From Undaria pinnatifida (Eukaryota > Sar > Phaeophyceae > Laminariales > Alariaceae): 64,000 bases of DNA. The translations under genes were made by a program, and so were the position numbers. The notes beneath the pieces were generated by a model, which saw nothing but the letters and a program-made list of their open reading frames with translations, searched no databases and had not been told where the DNA came from. The stretch lies in contig JABAKD010000030.1 in NCBI GenBank assembly GCA_012845835.1, positions 12,441,580 through 12,505,579 on the forward strand, in the 5' to 3' direction. Positions within the stretch are counted from its first letter, which is position 1. Each line of letters starts with the position of its first letter. This document shows positions 34,327-46,303 of the stretch, one piece after another.

Positions 34327-37300
34327 TCACTCCAAAGTAGCCTTCACCACCGGGAACTGGCTATGCGCGCCGAACTCCAACTTCACCCTCCCCTCCACCC
34401 CCTTTCCCGCCTTCCCCCCCGCTGCAACCCCCACTCCCTTCCCAGACCCGCCTATCGCCATCGCCCCTCCCGCCGCCTTCGCATGCTTCGCGACTTGCAT
34501 CGCCACCACCCCGTTTACTACGGCTAACTTAGCGAGCGCCATAAGCTCTGACTTCTCCGCCGCCCCCCCCCCCCCGCTCACGTCCAGGATTCCCGCCGGC
34601 GCCCCCTTACTGCTAACACCAACCCTAGAATTTTTTGCCGTTGCCGCCCCTACTGCTGCTGCTGCTTGTGCTTGTGCTGGTGCCCTCGCTGTTGTTGTCG
34701 CTGCCGCTGCTGCTGTGTTTTTTGCTGCCGCCGCCGCCGCCACCACCTCCGATTTCGCTAGCAACTCCCCCCTTCGTAACTGGTCCGACGCAATAGTGCG
34801 GCCGGCGCGGAAGCACTCGGCCGCCGCGTCAACAACGTTACCGGCTTCCGCGTCGTCGAAGTCTACCGACGCTCGATATGACAAGTAGCTCTGGAAAGCA
34901 GGCGCCTTTTTTTCGGTCGGGGGAGGGGGGGGGGGGGGGGGGGGTTGAACGCGGAAAGAAGCGAGCAGGGAGAGGGGCGTGGGGGAGGGGGGGTGAGATT
35001 GCGTTATGTTCTGTAGCTCTCCGTGATATCTCCGCCCGCAATTTTCTTGGCGCGTTGTTTTTTTTTCTGGAGACATCTTGGCAAAAAACACAAGGAGAAC
35101 GATCTATCTTCACTTTCCTTCTAGTGCACGATAACACAGGCCCTGGGAGCACCTCGTTAGTATAACACTCGTGGAAACAATGCAATCACCGTGGTTCAAC
35201 GCCAGATCCCCCGCCCCCCCCCGCGGCCCTCAACAAACACGCCTACGACGGCAAACCCCCCAACCCAAAATGCATTTACTGTTTCCCCCCCATCAAGACA
35301 AACGCCAACTCACGTCCAACGCCTGAAACGCTCTAAACCGCTCGCGGTGCACAATCTCAGGCGAAGTGAATCGAAAGTCCGGCCACTGGCCAGCCTTCCT
35401 TCCTATGATTCCCATTGATTCCAGGCCAGCTAGTAGGCGGACCTGCCCGCGGCACAGGCACTGCCTGAGCTTTAAATCGGCCATATCCCAGTCCCTCCTT
35501 GCCGCCCACCTTAAACGGAAAGCGCAATAAGTCGGCGGGGGGCGATGTTAACCCAGAGATAATGGAAAAAATGAACCAACTCATATTTGAAGTGTTCCCT
35601 CTGAACAAGCGACCCATCTCTAATTTCTACAGCAGTTTTTTGCCTCAAATGTTTTGACTGAAAAAATGGCACAACTGGAGCTTCAATTGTTTTGCACGAA
35701 AAAACGATATAACACAACATCCAAGTGCTTTTGTCCCGAATACCGCGAATGCATTTACGAAGGGCGTTATACCTCCTATAACCCCTTTTGAGACTTGATT
35801 ATAGCATACCACACCGACTAACAACACGACGACCGCAATGTAATGAAGCGTCTAGGAACGGCATGCAGCAGTACGAGCATCGCCGTGCTGCGCCCGTGTC
35901 TTCCAGACCATTTCACCGTCGAATGCAGACACCGCGCAACCTTGGCTACACAGACGACACCGTCGACACCGTCGAACACCAAAACATATAAATTGAAACG
36001 AACACCACGCAAAATTAACAGAAAGAGCACGTGTTTATTTTTCAGGCCAAAGACGAGATTAATATAGTTAATACCTGGCAGTAATTGTCGTTTCTAGGAA
36101 AACGCAACGTAAAACCGAGGGTGATCTTGCCCTGCTGTACCGTAGCCGCAGTGGATAGGCAGTTCAACTGACCACACCTTCTAGTTTTAGTTCAAAAACG
36201 AACACGAAATGTCCCAGCTTGCTGTAAAGCCGACATGACAACATGACAGTCCTGTATCAAGAGCAAAGCGAACATCCGGCGGGCACCTTATTTCGCGCTC
36301 CACCGGCTGCAATCCAATCTCAGGAACCACTGCCTCTTTCATGGCAGCCTCCGCGCCATGTCCATCGTCCCCCCGTCCCGTTCCCGATCCCTCCCCCGTC
36401 GAGTCCAACTCCGCTTTTTTCTTGCTACTCCGTTTCTTCTTCTTGGAGCCCTTTTTGCCGGCTGCGGCTGCGGGGGGTGGGGGTGGAGGCGCTGCCCATG
36501 CTGCGGCTTCCGCCTCCGCTGCGTCTTGGGCTTCCTTTGCTGCGTTTCGCTCTTCCTGCGGAACGGCGTTTTGATGAGGCGAGTAGTGAGGAAATGTCGT
36601 CAACGCATAAACAAAGCCAAAACTACAACAGCGGCACACAGCAGAAGCAATGGCAACAGCAACAGCAACAGCAACAGCAACAACAGCAACACCAGCAACA
36701 CCAGCAACACCAGCAACACCAGCAACACCAGCAACACCAGCAACACCACCAACACCACCAACAGCAGCAACAACAGTGAGGGTTGCCCTTTTCGGACCAT
36801 ACGGTTTTCCTGGTAACGTTAGCGTTAATGTTAATGTTGATGTTGATATTGATGTTGATGTTAATGTTGATGTTATTGTTAATGTGAATGTGAATGTGAA
36901 TGTTGATGTTGATGTTGACGTTGATGTTGATGTTGATGTTAATGTTAATGTTGATGTTGATGTTGATGTTGATGTTAATGTTGATCTCCCAAAGTGAGGA
37001 TGCAACAGTTCGTCTGATAAATTCACGAGTATAACATGATTGACGACTAGGGCATAGACGCTTGGCCGGCTTGTGCGAACGAATACCTTCGAAGTCATGT
37101 TTCCGGTGATGATAATGTTGATGATATTCAGATAGCTCCTCATGTTAGGAGCTCAGAAAATTCTTAGAATCTGCTGCAACACCACCACCACTACCACCAC
37201 CAACACCACCACCAACAACAACAGCAATAACAGCAACAACAACACCACCACCAACACCACCACCACCAACACCAACAACAACAGCAACAACAACAACCAA

Positions 37301-40300
37301 TTGAGCAAATACCACAACCAACCAACCAACCAACCAATCAATCAACCAACCAATCAACCAACCAACCAATCAAACAACCAACAATCAAAGCAAGCAATCA
37401 ACTATTATACCAGAATCCAACACCATTCACCGTGACCTAGCGGTCACGCCACAGGTAGGCACATCCACAGGAGCTGTCATGCACGATATCATTACCTCCC
37501 CCCCTCCCTCGCATGTCCCGCCTTCCCAAAGTTACAGTAAACCTGCCTCCATCTGTGTCTTGACCGCTTCAAGTTGCTCTTTAGCCTCCCGCAAACTGGT
37601 ATCGGTCATGATTTTCGTCGTCATCACGTAGTCCCAATACCAGTAGGTGCTCGGCCATTCGTGCTCAGATGGCAGCTGGAGTTCAACGCCGATCTGTGAT
37701 TGGCCAGTCAGACCGTTACAAAACGTCGCGGGCAAAAGATTGGCCAGACAGACAGTTACAAAAAGTAGCATATATGGCATTAGCAACAGAGAGGCGGAAT
37801 GTGGCGTTCTAGAGTGAGTGAGGGTGGGGGAACGCTGGCTGCACATCGGGTATGCACATAACTCCGCCCACCTACATCCAAGCTGGAGCAGGGTGGACAT
37901 GTGCAAAATTACACTTTACAAAAATGTTTTAAATACGTCAGCTGTGAGTTCCATGAATTTAAAGGTCGACATTCGTCTTTGCAAGCTGCGCGATACACCG
38001 GCGGCGCTTCTTTATACACCTATTACTCTTTGAAGTTAAATTTGCACACCAGGTTCTGTAATCAAGTACCGTCGGGTAAGAGCGGATTTAGACAAGGCTT
38101 CGCAGCCGTTTACGCGTCATAAGTCCATGCGTTGTCGGCTGTGAGCAACAAGACAGGGAGGGGAAACGGGTATGCTGATGATCACCTCGTGTTGCTACAT
38201 GTTCTCACACTAACTCGTCTCCATGGGATAGTCCGCGGTCGCGAGAAACATTCCAATGTACCTCGGGAAAATGTACGTGGAGCTTTCTAGCTTGCTCATG
38301 GCACGTCTGCGGCATGTCTATAACACCCGATAGCGCGCGAACGAAATAAGCCAAAACTCTTCATTGCAGCTGCATCCCGCATGTTGAGCTTTCTATCTTG
38401 GTCCGGGTATATACGTCCGCCGCATAACTACCTGACAACAAGCCAACACAAAAAATAGAACCCTTGATCAACAAAACAAATAGAAACCCTTGATCACGAT
38501 GCACGCATAGCATTCTAGCTTGGCCCGGGTGCGTCTGTGGCATACCAGGTACCAATATATGATACCTGCTTACAAGCCAATCAAAATACATGTAAACCCT
38601 TGCGCCCCCCCGACTGAGGCACCGACCTGCAGAAAGCGGTGCATGAGACCCAGCACCTCGGAGAGGGCCCATTTGGCCATGTATCGCTGGGTGGTGTTGG
38701 CTAGACCGTACTGAAGCTGAAAAGCATCGTCCACAGTGTCCGCGTACGATTGCAGCGTACGCCAGTCCTTCACAAGCCAATTAAAACATGTTGGGGGGGG
38801 GGAAGAGGAAGGGGGAAGAAGGGGGAGGAGAAGCAGCAAATGGGAATGACAATGGTGAGGCGTGGCGGGGGCAGAGGGGGGTTGGCTTGGCATTCCCTCG
38901 GTTTCTCGCAGTGTGCTATGGTTCAGCACGAAGCTATCCGTTTCCCGCTTCATTCCTGTGTCGCGGATCGACGAGTCCGGACAGGCGGATCCGGTGTACT
39001 CGTGCCTCGTATATCTTATTGGCTCAAACATATGTAGGATTCATAAAGTCTTACGTCACGCGAGAAAAGCAGACGGAGGGGGCTGCCTGTGCCGCCCACA
39101 GTACCTGCATCTGCAATTCGAGCGAGCTGCGCTGTCTAGCTCGATTGAGGCAGAGGACGCGGAGGGTTTCGTAGACAGGCTTGCCGACGCGCTCTAGAAA
39201 GGCCATGCCGGCGGGGGAGTTGACCACCGCCTCTGGCACGCCGACGTCGGTCATCGCCTCCGCCACGAACCACATGACCTGTGGTAATTTCCATCAATAA
39301 CGAGGGGGAGAGAGGGTGGGGGAGGGAAGAGGGGGGGGAGAGAGGAGTGCCGAGAGGGAGAGGGGGGGAAGGGGGGGGGGGGGGGGGAAGACGAGGCGGA
39401 GACAGGAAGGTCGAGATGGAGGAGGAGACGCAGGGAGGGAGAGAGAGGAGAGATAGAAAGAGAGGAAAGGGGTGGAGGGATAGAGGAAGAGAGAAACATA
39501 AATAAAGAGGATTCATTTATGAGGATTCATTGAGAGAAAGGAGATATAGAAAGAGAGGAAAGGGGGGGAGGGATAGAGGAAGAGAAAAACATAAATAAAG
39601 AGGATTCATTTATAAGGATTCATTGATTCTTGGCTGAGTCCACACCAACGAGGGTCCAAGCCACACACCATGCATCAACGGACCCCGGCATATTCGCCTC
39701 TTACTATTTCCGCTATAGGAGCGATATGCCGTTATTTTGCGTACGGCATACCCTAGCCAGCGCCAATCCATCTGCCCTACTCGCCTCTTGCCGCGCGTAG
39801 TTCGTCTCATACGCAAAGCCACCCCTTCACCCGTCGAATCCAACACCTTCCGCTCAGCACTCGCTGTTACGTCTCCCCCGTCCCCGCCCTGCGCAAGCCT
39901 ACGTACCGCGAACAACGCTGACATTACAATTCCACCACCGCCGCCACCGTCGCTGCCACCGCGCCGCCGCTGTTGCCGCCACCACCATCACCTCAGCCGC
40001 CGTACAGTCAGCCATACAGTTAACCGCACGGTAAGCTGTTCCGTGGTCACTCACGTTGAATCGTCCGAGCACCATGTCCTGCCGGTAGAGGCACACCGCT
40101 GCCACGGACCGCGCGAAGAGCGTTGCCGTCCCGACCTCGTTGTTTCGCCTCGTCGGGCCTCCGCTCTGAGCTCAACCGATGCCAGCCACCAACAGCAGCA
40201 TCAATGGCAGCACATTTCAACACAAACAAGAACAGCAAGAAAAACAAGAACCAAAGCGATAATGACAAGAACAAAAACAAGAACAAAAACGACAGCAGCA

Positions 40301-43300
40301 GCAGCAACAACAACGACAGCGGCAACAACAGAAAAACGACGCAATAGTAAGTCGCGCGATTGCGTCAAGCGGTGGGGCAGACGACGCCATGGGGGCGAGG
40401 GGGCGAGGGGGCGAGCGTAGGGGTCAAAGATGGCGGTACAGCCAATGCGTTGTGACAGCCATGACAATAACATTAGCGAAGACAATGAGGAATTGCTTGC
40501 GACTCATCGGACTGCCCAGCTGAACCCGTTTCAAACTGAAATTTCCATGACTCGCCATGTGTTTCGGCGGCGTAGAAACTTCTAAGCGCAACTGCAACCG
40601 GCACACATAATCAAACAAACCCTTCTTGTAACCCTTGATCGAGACGGTCTACGCGCGACGAGACGGCTTGAACCAAACCCTGTGGCAAGGCCTCTTACTC
40701 TGCAACACATTTCTCCTACCATACCATAGTAACGCCCTAGCCACGGGTAAAACCTACAAGGTGCCGTTTGAAGGATCGCGGTACTGCCCCCCCCGCTCGC
40801 TCGAGCCCCGATTACCACCCCACCACCCCTCCTCCCGCCTCCAAAACGCCTCTGAAACCGTCACTGATGTCCTCAGCCGCCAAAAACAATTGACCACGAT
40901 TCATACTGTTACTACAAGTATTTGGTATTTGTGGTGTTTTGGGTGAGAGAACAGAATCTGGCACCCATTCACCCACCTCCGCAGAAATTTGCGAGAATCT
41001 TAGGAGGTACCGTCGTGTGTCTAACAAGTCCTCGCACTTGACGACTCCGCAGGCCCGCTCGGCTTCCCTTGTCAGGGCCAGCAAGGCGCGAAGCCCGTCC
41101 TCGCACCCCTGCCGAAAGTGGACGTGATGGTGCGGGGAGGACCCTAGAAGATGCAGGTTCATCTCGGCCTCGAAAGCAAAAGCCCCTGAAACGCCGCCGA
41201 GCTTGACTGCCGCCGCTGCTGCTGCCTGTGCCGCCTTTGGCCTTCCCGCGGTGGGGGCACCCGGTATTTTCTCCTTCACCTCGCCGAGGGGTCCATTCAT
41301 ACCCGCAGGAGTTTCACACGCAGTTTTGGGGGAGGGGCTGACAGTCAGCGCTCCCCGTTCGAGAGAGGCCTCTAAAACTAGGAGGGACTCGAGGGCAACG
41401 GTGGCGGCGCGGAGGTGTCCCCCGCATCGAGCGATTCCAGTCAGAGGAGTCTCTGAGTCGGCGTCGTCTTGCGTCCCTCCGTCTTCCACACCAGCCGTGG
41501 TAGGGGGCGGCATATCTGGTGTAGGTGTCCCGGCTGGTCTCCCTTCGACCGTGAGTCCGGCGACACTTTCCTCGACCGATTGCATTGTTCCGGGCGCGAC
41601 AACACCGTCTTTAACGACGACACCGCCCCCGCTACCGCCAACCTCGGGTACGCAAACCCCATCATCCCCCTTGTCTCTTTCCCCGTCACCACCGCCGCTG
41701 CCACCATCGCTGCGGTTCACCGCCACCCCTCGTTTATTGAATACCATCGACGCTACCCCAGCCGCAGTCGCCTCTACCCCTCCGTCCACACCGGCCACCT
41801 CGGACCCTGTCAAAGGTTGTGCCTTTGAACCCGATCGGCCATTTTCTCGATCGGATGCCAATCCTTCCATTGCCTCCCCTGCACCCGCTGCCTCTGCCGC
41901 CGCCACTACCTCCGCCGCTGATCGGCTAGCTTGATCCGCTCTTCGCTTTTCGAGAGCTCTGAGCCGTCTTAGGCGCTGCTTGTTGGTAAAGGCGTCCCGC
42001 AGGGCTAAGCACGAATGCAGGAGCTCTTTTCGGGATTCGAGATGGGCGAGGATGCACGCATACTCCCGCCAACGACAGTCCCCTCCACCCCCCGCCCCGC
42101 CGCCTCCACCGTCCGTTTCTCCCACCTCTTTTATCTGCGAGCACAAGTCAGCGAACAGAGGGGGGGGGGCGTACTCCTTTGTTGCTTGCCTTAGTCATTT
42201 GACTATTGGCCACGCATCCCGTTCGAGACGGTGCATCGCTCCTACTCTAATAGAGACGCCTCCACCACTTGGCCGCTCATTGCTTTTCTTGCATGTATGA
42301 CATATAAAACAAAACTGCTCATCTTATCTCCTCCTTGTTTGGCCGTCTATGGCTACCATCTATGTCCTTGGATAGCGATCGATTTATCATTTTTATCGAG
42401 TGTATCAAACTTCTCACGTCAGCGAACGGGGGGGGGGGGAGGTAACTCATGTACAACAGAAAAATAAAGCTGAACGCTTACGTTTGATACGTGTACACAC
42501 CGTTGCCTCCACCCGACGCGTTTCGCGGTCGCGGTGGAGCGTCGTCGAAAACGAGAGCTCGAGAAAATACCCCCAGCGTCCGGACAAAAAAATAAACTGA
42601 TCGAACTCACAGCTGACGTATTTGATTTATTTTCATAAAACATCAGACAGCCAAGTCCGCCCGAAATGGCGCAGCAGTACAACCATCATGCCCACACCGT
42701 TTCCCTTTCTCAGCCGTTACATATCTACGTACGTACTGTACAATGCCGCTGGATGTAGACGTTACACGATGCCCTAGCCCTCACCTTGTCCCGCAAAGCA
42801 TGCATCGCAAGGTCCAACAAATCCCTCAAGCTATCGTCCTCCACGGGAGGGGTCAGACGGAACCCGAATGTGCTGGGGTAAAAATCTTCCTCTTCGAATA
42901 TGTCCGCCAAAATGATCACGTCTCGAGCCACGGAGCAGCAGCGCAGCGTCCCAAGGGACTGCGCTAGAACGGCCAGAGTCAGCGCCCGATCTGCCGCTTT
43001 CCAAGCGAAACGGCCTGGACGTGCGTGCACACAGGGGTTGGGGGTCACAGATCTGAAGTGTCTTGGCTACAGACAGAGTCAGTCAGAGCAGTGTCACATG
43101 CATAGCGGCTTATATCGGGATAGGACCCTAGGTCGCCTGTTTCCCTCGTCTTGACATGCTTGCCGTGATTGTCATGACCATCCTCTTTGCACTTCACGCG
43201 GACGCTACGGTTGGCTCACGTAGACAAGAACGCACCATACCACCCCATATCCACATAATACAATTTATCCCCCCGTTTCATCAGCTCGGGCTGCTTCGTA

Positions 43301-45981
43301 TAGAGTGTGTAGTGTTTCGAATTAAACCATTCTTACGCGTATATCCAATTATATCCAGCACACTCATGTCCAAAACCGACTAGTTTCTTCTCTACAGCAG
43401 TACGACAAATATCACTAACATTCTGTACCGTTCATAAATGTACTACTACTGCCACTTGCATGCATGTGCCTGGTATAACGTACGTATAACACTGCTGCAA
43501 TACAAGAATAATACAAAGCAAACAATCGCATATAATACGCAAGCTGTTCACGCGCCGCAAACAAACCTCTCGAATATCATATCAATATTGTATTTTTTCC
43601 TGTTATATTCCTCAACCCCAGCGTTATCGAAGCCTGTTTTGTGACCGCGGACTATATTAGGGATAAAAAAAAAAAAAAAAAAACTCAAGGGAGGGTGATA
43701 TTTCGACTTTTTGAGTTTTTTTCGGTATCGCGATATTCGCGTGCGCAAATTGTGAGATATAAAACTAAGTATCAATTTGTTTCCAGTTACATACGGAGTA
43801 TAAAAGTCGTGATGGACATGAACAAGTTAATTTGCGCATCTTAACCAAAAGAGAGAATACAAATATCGCCTTGGGGTGAAAAAAAAACAAAGCGATACTC
43901 GATAAAGATATCGCCATATTTGGCAAGCGTATAAAACTTCTGTAGGATACACTAGGTGTACCAAAATTGTGATGAATATACCCAAACGAATTTGCGGATC
44001 TTAACCAAAAAAGGGAACACGAATATCGCCTTGGGGCGAAAAACCAAGGCAATATTCGGCGAAATATCGCCCTATCTGGCAAGCGTATAGAATTCGATAG
44101 GTACATAATTCGGCTCAAATCGTCCAATATCGCGATACTTAAGAGCTAATAGAGCATGGCCAGTGACGTGAAAATATTGGGAGCGGTAGCTCCGCGCCAC
44201 GTTTACCTCGTCGATATCCATTGGTCACAAACAACCAAACCCAACAAAGAACAACATAAGCTCTTGCACATGTCCAACAGATCAGATCTCTATGCATGGT
44301 ATGTGTCTTTCAGAGCCGACAGATCCCTGGCGTATATGATTTACATTATCTATAGATACAGCAGTTACGGGTGATAGCCGGATTACCTGAATGGTCTAGA
44401 AGGTGTTTCCTGGAGGGACTTGTTATACAGACCCGCACAGTATGCCATGAGGACAGGTATATTATCTATATGATCCAGATTATCTATTAATACTTCCAAG
44501 TATTAATAGATTATCTAGATCGTGATCTGTCAGATGTGTGAATCTGCTGCTATCGCTCTAACCGGGTACCCGTCCCGACCCCACCTTCCTTGATCTTGAG
44601 GTCCAGCTTAGGATGCACTTCTCCCGAGGAACTCGGCGCCGACAACACCCATCCCAACCCCTCCAGCACAGCTGAGAAGACCCTCGGGTGCAAGTACAGG
44701 CAGGCATACAGCGTCTCCGGCAGAGACCCCCCCTCGTGCCACGCCATCTCACAGAGAGCCATGCCCTCCAGCACAGACAGCGCTCGCCGGCTGGGGGACG
44801 GGGGGGTAGTAGAAGGCGCGTTGTTTGAGGCCTTCCCGTCTGGCGCACCCAACGACTCTTGTTGCTCTTCAGCGGCTACTACGGATGTCGGTGCCGATGG
44901 AGCGACGTCGAGGTTGGTTGGGAGCGCCCCGGATGTGATCCGAGATTCCAACGGCTTCATGACGTTGAATTGAAAATCCAGGTGCGCAGGTTTTTGTGGG
45001 AACGTGTAGGTATCATAGACGTTCGGGGGGGGAAGAGGCGGGCGACGAGCGACCGGGTGGGGGGCGAACGGTGATTGCGCCGCATCTGTCGAGGGCACAT
45101 AACGCTTGCAGCTTGAAGCCTCTATCTGTCTGTCTGTGCTCTTGAGGGCGAAAGCTTCGCTCTCTGCTGTTATTGCTACTCGTACAAGATTGGGTGAGAT
45201 CAGTGAACGGTGCGCTTGTCCGACAGACGCTACAAGTTAATGCACGTCGCATCTGTTTTCTTGTTATTAATATGCCAGTGATTTTGGGGTACCCTCCACC
45301 TCCCCGTCGGTGGGGTGAAGGGAGGAGCAGCGCAAAGCCACACCTGGTACGTACCAGGTATCAGGTTGCCGAACCGCGAAAATTTCCGAAACAATCGAGG
45401 CTTCAATCAAGCTCGTTTGCGCGCGAGGAGATGATGCGCGATGCAGTACTATGCTACAAGCCACAGTACCACAAGACCCCATGGGCAATACGAGATGCAA
45501 CATGGTCGGTTATTCGCAGGCTGGTCGGCAAAACACGAGGACGGGTGTAGATTAGGTCGGAATCCACTCCCAGATACAAGAGATTGAGATGGGAATAAAT
45601 GTGAAACAAGCTGACAAGTGGAGATGATACGTAAGAAGTCGTAACAGCAGAATGCAGGGGGCATACCTGACCAGGCCTCACTCCAGCAACACGGGGGTGC
45701 ATCTAGAGAGAACGGCATACCATGTCTTGTTGACAACGCACCTCTAGCGCAGGCGGTGCTTTATCCATCTTGGCATCCATGAGCTCGAGCGCAGACATGG
45801 CCCCGTACAGGCTGAAATCAGGATCATGGATCATTTCGTTCGGTCCAAGCAAGGACGCTGCCTCCCGGCACAGCTTGGTCACATCCTCCTCCTTTCGCCG
45901 ATGGGTCGAGGCCTTCACTGAACTCGATACTTTGTGAGCAACGTCATCAGCGGGAGCAACTTTGTCCACGGTATCAGCCAT
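34327..45981 (-). CDS. NAA35: N-alpha-acetyltransferase 35, NatC auxiliary subunit (MAK10 homologue)
   Basis: Eleven minus-strand exons give a complete frame of about 1174 residues: 45981-45742, 44954-44585, 43014-42785, 42134-40977, 40135-40055, 39278-39105, 38767-38627, 37693-37543, about 36551-36287, 35464-35314 and 34890-34327. NAA35 scaffolds the NatC complex, which acetylates Met-Leu/Ile/Phe-type protein N-termini at the ribosome. Diagnostic blocks are MSALELMDAKMDKA (residues 62-75, matching the family MDPKMDAG motif), MALCEMAWHEGGSLPETLY, FEEEDFYPSTFGFRL, RVLCLNRARQR, LQLPSEHEWPSTYWYW, a KKGSKKKKRSSKKK tract, and the C-terminal EFGAHSQFPVVK. Human NAA35 is about 725 residues; the extra length is mainly a low-complexity Ala/Gly/Thr insert of about 240 residues in exon 4. 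The exon 8 donor and exon 9 acceptor are uncertain by a few bases. The gene is divergent from the CLC gene, 322 bp away. Confidence 0.93.
36640..37432. repeat. Triplet/6-9 bp microsatellite block and family D copy 2 inside a NAA35 intron
   Basis: From left to right: (cagcaacac)n at 36650-36778, a gttgatgttaatg array at 36815-36985, a family D copy at about 37020-37175 (ccttcgaagtcatgttt, gctcctcatgttaggagctcagaaa), an (accacc/caacaa)n array at 37176-37310, and an (accaaccaatca)n array at 37315-37390. All lie between NAA35 exons 8 and 9. Confidence 0.85.
39290..39628 (+). repeat. Purine-rich intronic tract with about 90 bp duplication
   Basis: A ga-rich tract with several poly-G runs (39290-39450) is followed by two copies, at 39448-39535 and 39536-39628, of a unit containing gatagaaagagaggaaagg, aaacataaataaagagg and attcattta-gaggattcattga. 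It lies in the NAA35 intron just upstream, in gene direction, of the 39278 acceptor, so on the coding strand it is a strong pyrimidine tract. Confidence 0.75.
42158..42425 (+). repeat. Dispersed repeat family B, copy 2
   Basis: Begins next to a poly-G tract with cgtactcctttgttgc and shares cttagtcatttgac, acgcatccc, atcgctcctactc, agagacgcctccacc, ggccgctcattgc and tttggccgtctatggctaccatctat with the copy at 16008-16265. It lies in a NAA35 intron. Confidence 0.65.
43795..44105 (+). repeat. Two-copy tandem repeat, about 150 bp period
   Basis: Two units share gtgatg-acatg/aatatac, aatttgcg-atcttaaccaaaa, aatatcgccttgggg and a second atatcgcc-tat-tggcaagcgtata block. Each unit holds two atatcgcc sites. 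The minus-strand open frame across it reads a repeated peptide for this reason. It lies in a NAA35 intron. Confidence 0.7.
44267..44538. mobile_element. MITE-like element with terminal inverted repeats, copy 2
   Basis: The left end cacatgtccaacagatcaga pairs with the reverse complement of the right end (cacatctgacagatcacg). The element is about 270 bp, AT-rich and non-coding, with an internal palindrome tacttccaagtattaatag. Its ends match the element at 30825-31083. It lies in a NAA35 intron, 47 bp downstream of the exon 2 splice donor in gene direction. Confidence 0.55.
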
Positions 45982-46303
45982 GTCTAGCTCTACCCTCGAC
46001 ACCTGCAGTCCGCCTTGCTGCTTGCGGCTGATGTACCACACGAGAAAAAATGGAGTTCCACACGAACATATACGCATTCGGCGACATACTGCAAAAGCTG
46101 GGCCTGCGGGCCTGCGAAAACACTTTGTGTTTCCGGCTGGTTTTTATGCCGTGGTTTTGCAGTTTGGATTCTGGTTGCGCATAGTCGGCGGAGCCCGAGG
46201 CTGCGTACTGCTAGCGCTCTGCTACACTGCCGTTCGAGAGGCGCCCAACTACTATCGCGCATTGCAACGCGTTTTCAGCTTCAGCGGGAGTCATTGGGCG
46301 ATC
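45982..46303. promoter_or_regulatory. Shared divergent (bidirectional) promoter region of NAA35 and the CLC gene
   Basis: The two start codons point away from each other with only 322 bp between them, and no other gene fits in. Both promoters and 5' untranslated regions must be in this segment or overlap the first exons. I see no clear TATA box. The region is also open in the CLC frame upstream of the chosen Met, so a longer CLC N-terminus cannot be excluded, but only the Met at 46304 begins with a clean signal peptide. Confidence 0.55.

Noticed and set aside
36820-36997. Val/Asn/Asp repeat peptide and Leu-rich antisense peptides
   Set aside because: They are translations of ttgatg/ttaatg and caacac microsatellites lying in a NAA35 intron.
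41203-41934. Plus-strand 243-codon frame
   Set aside because: It is the antisense of the low-complexity insert in NAA35 exon 4, where the minus frame is continuous with conserved NAA35 sequence on both sides.
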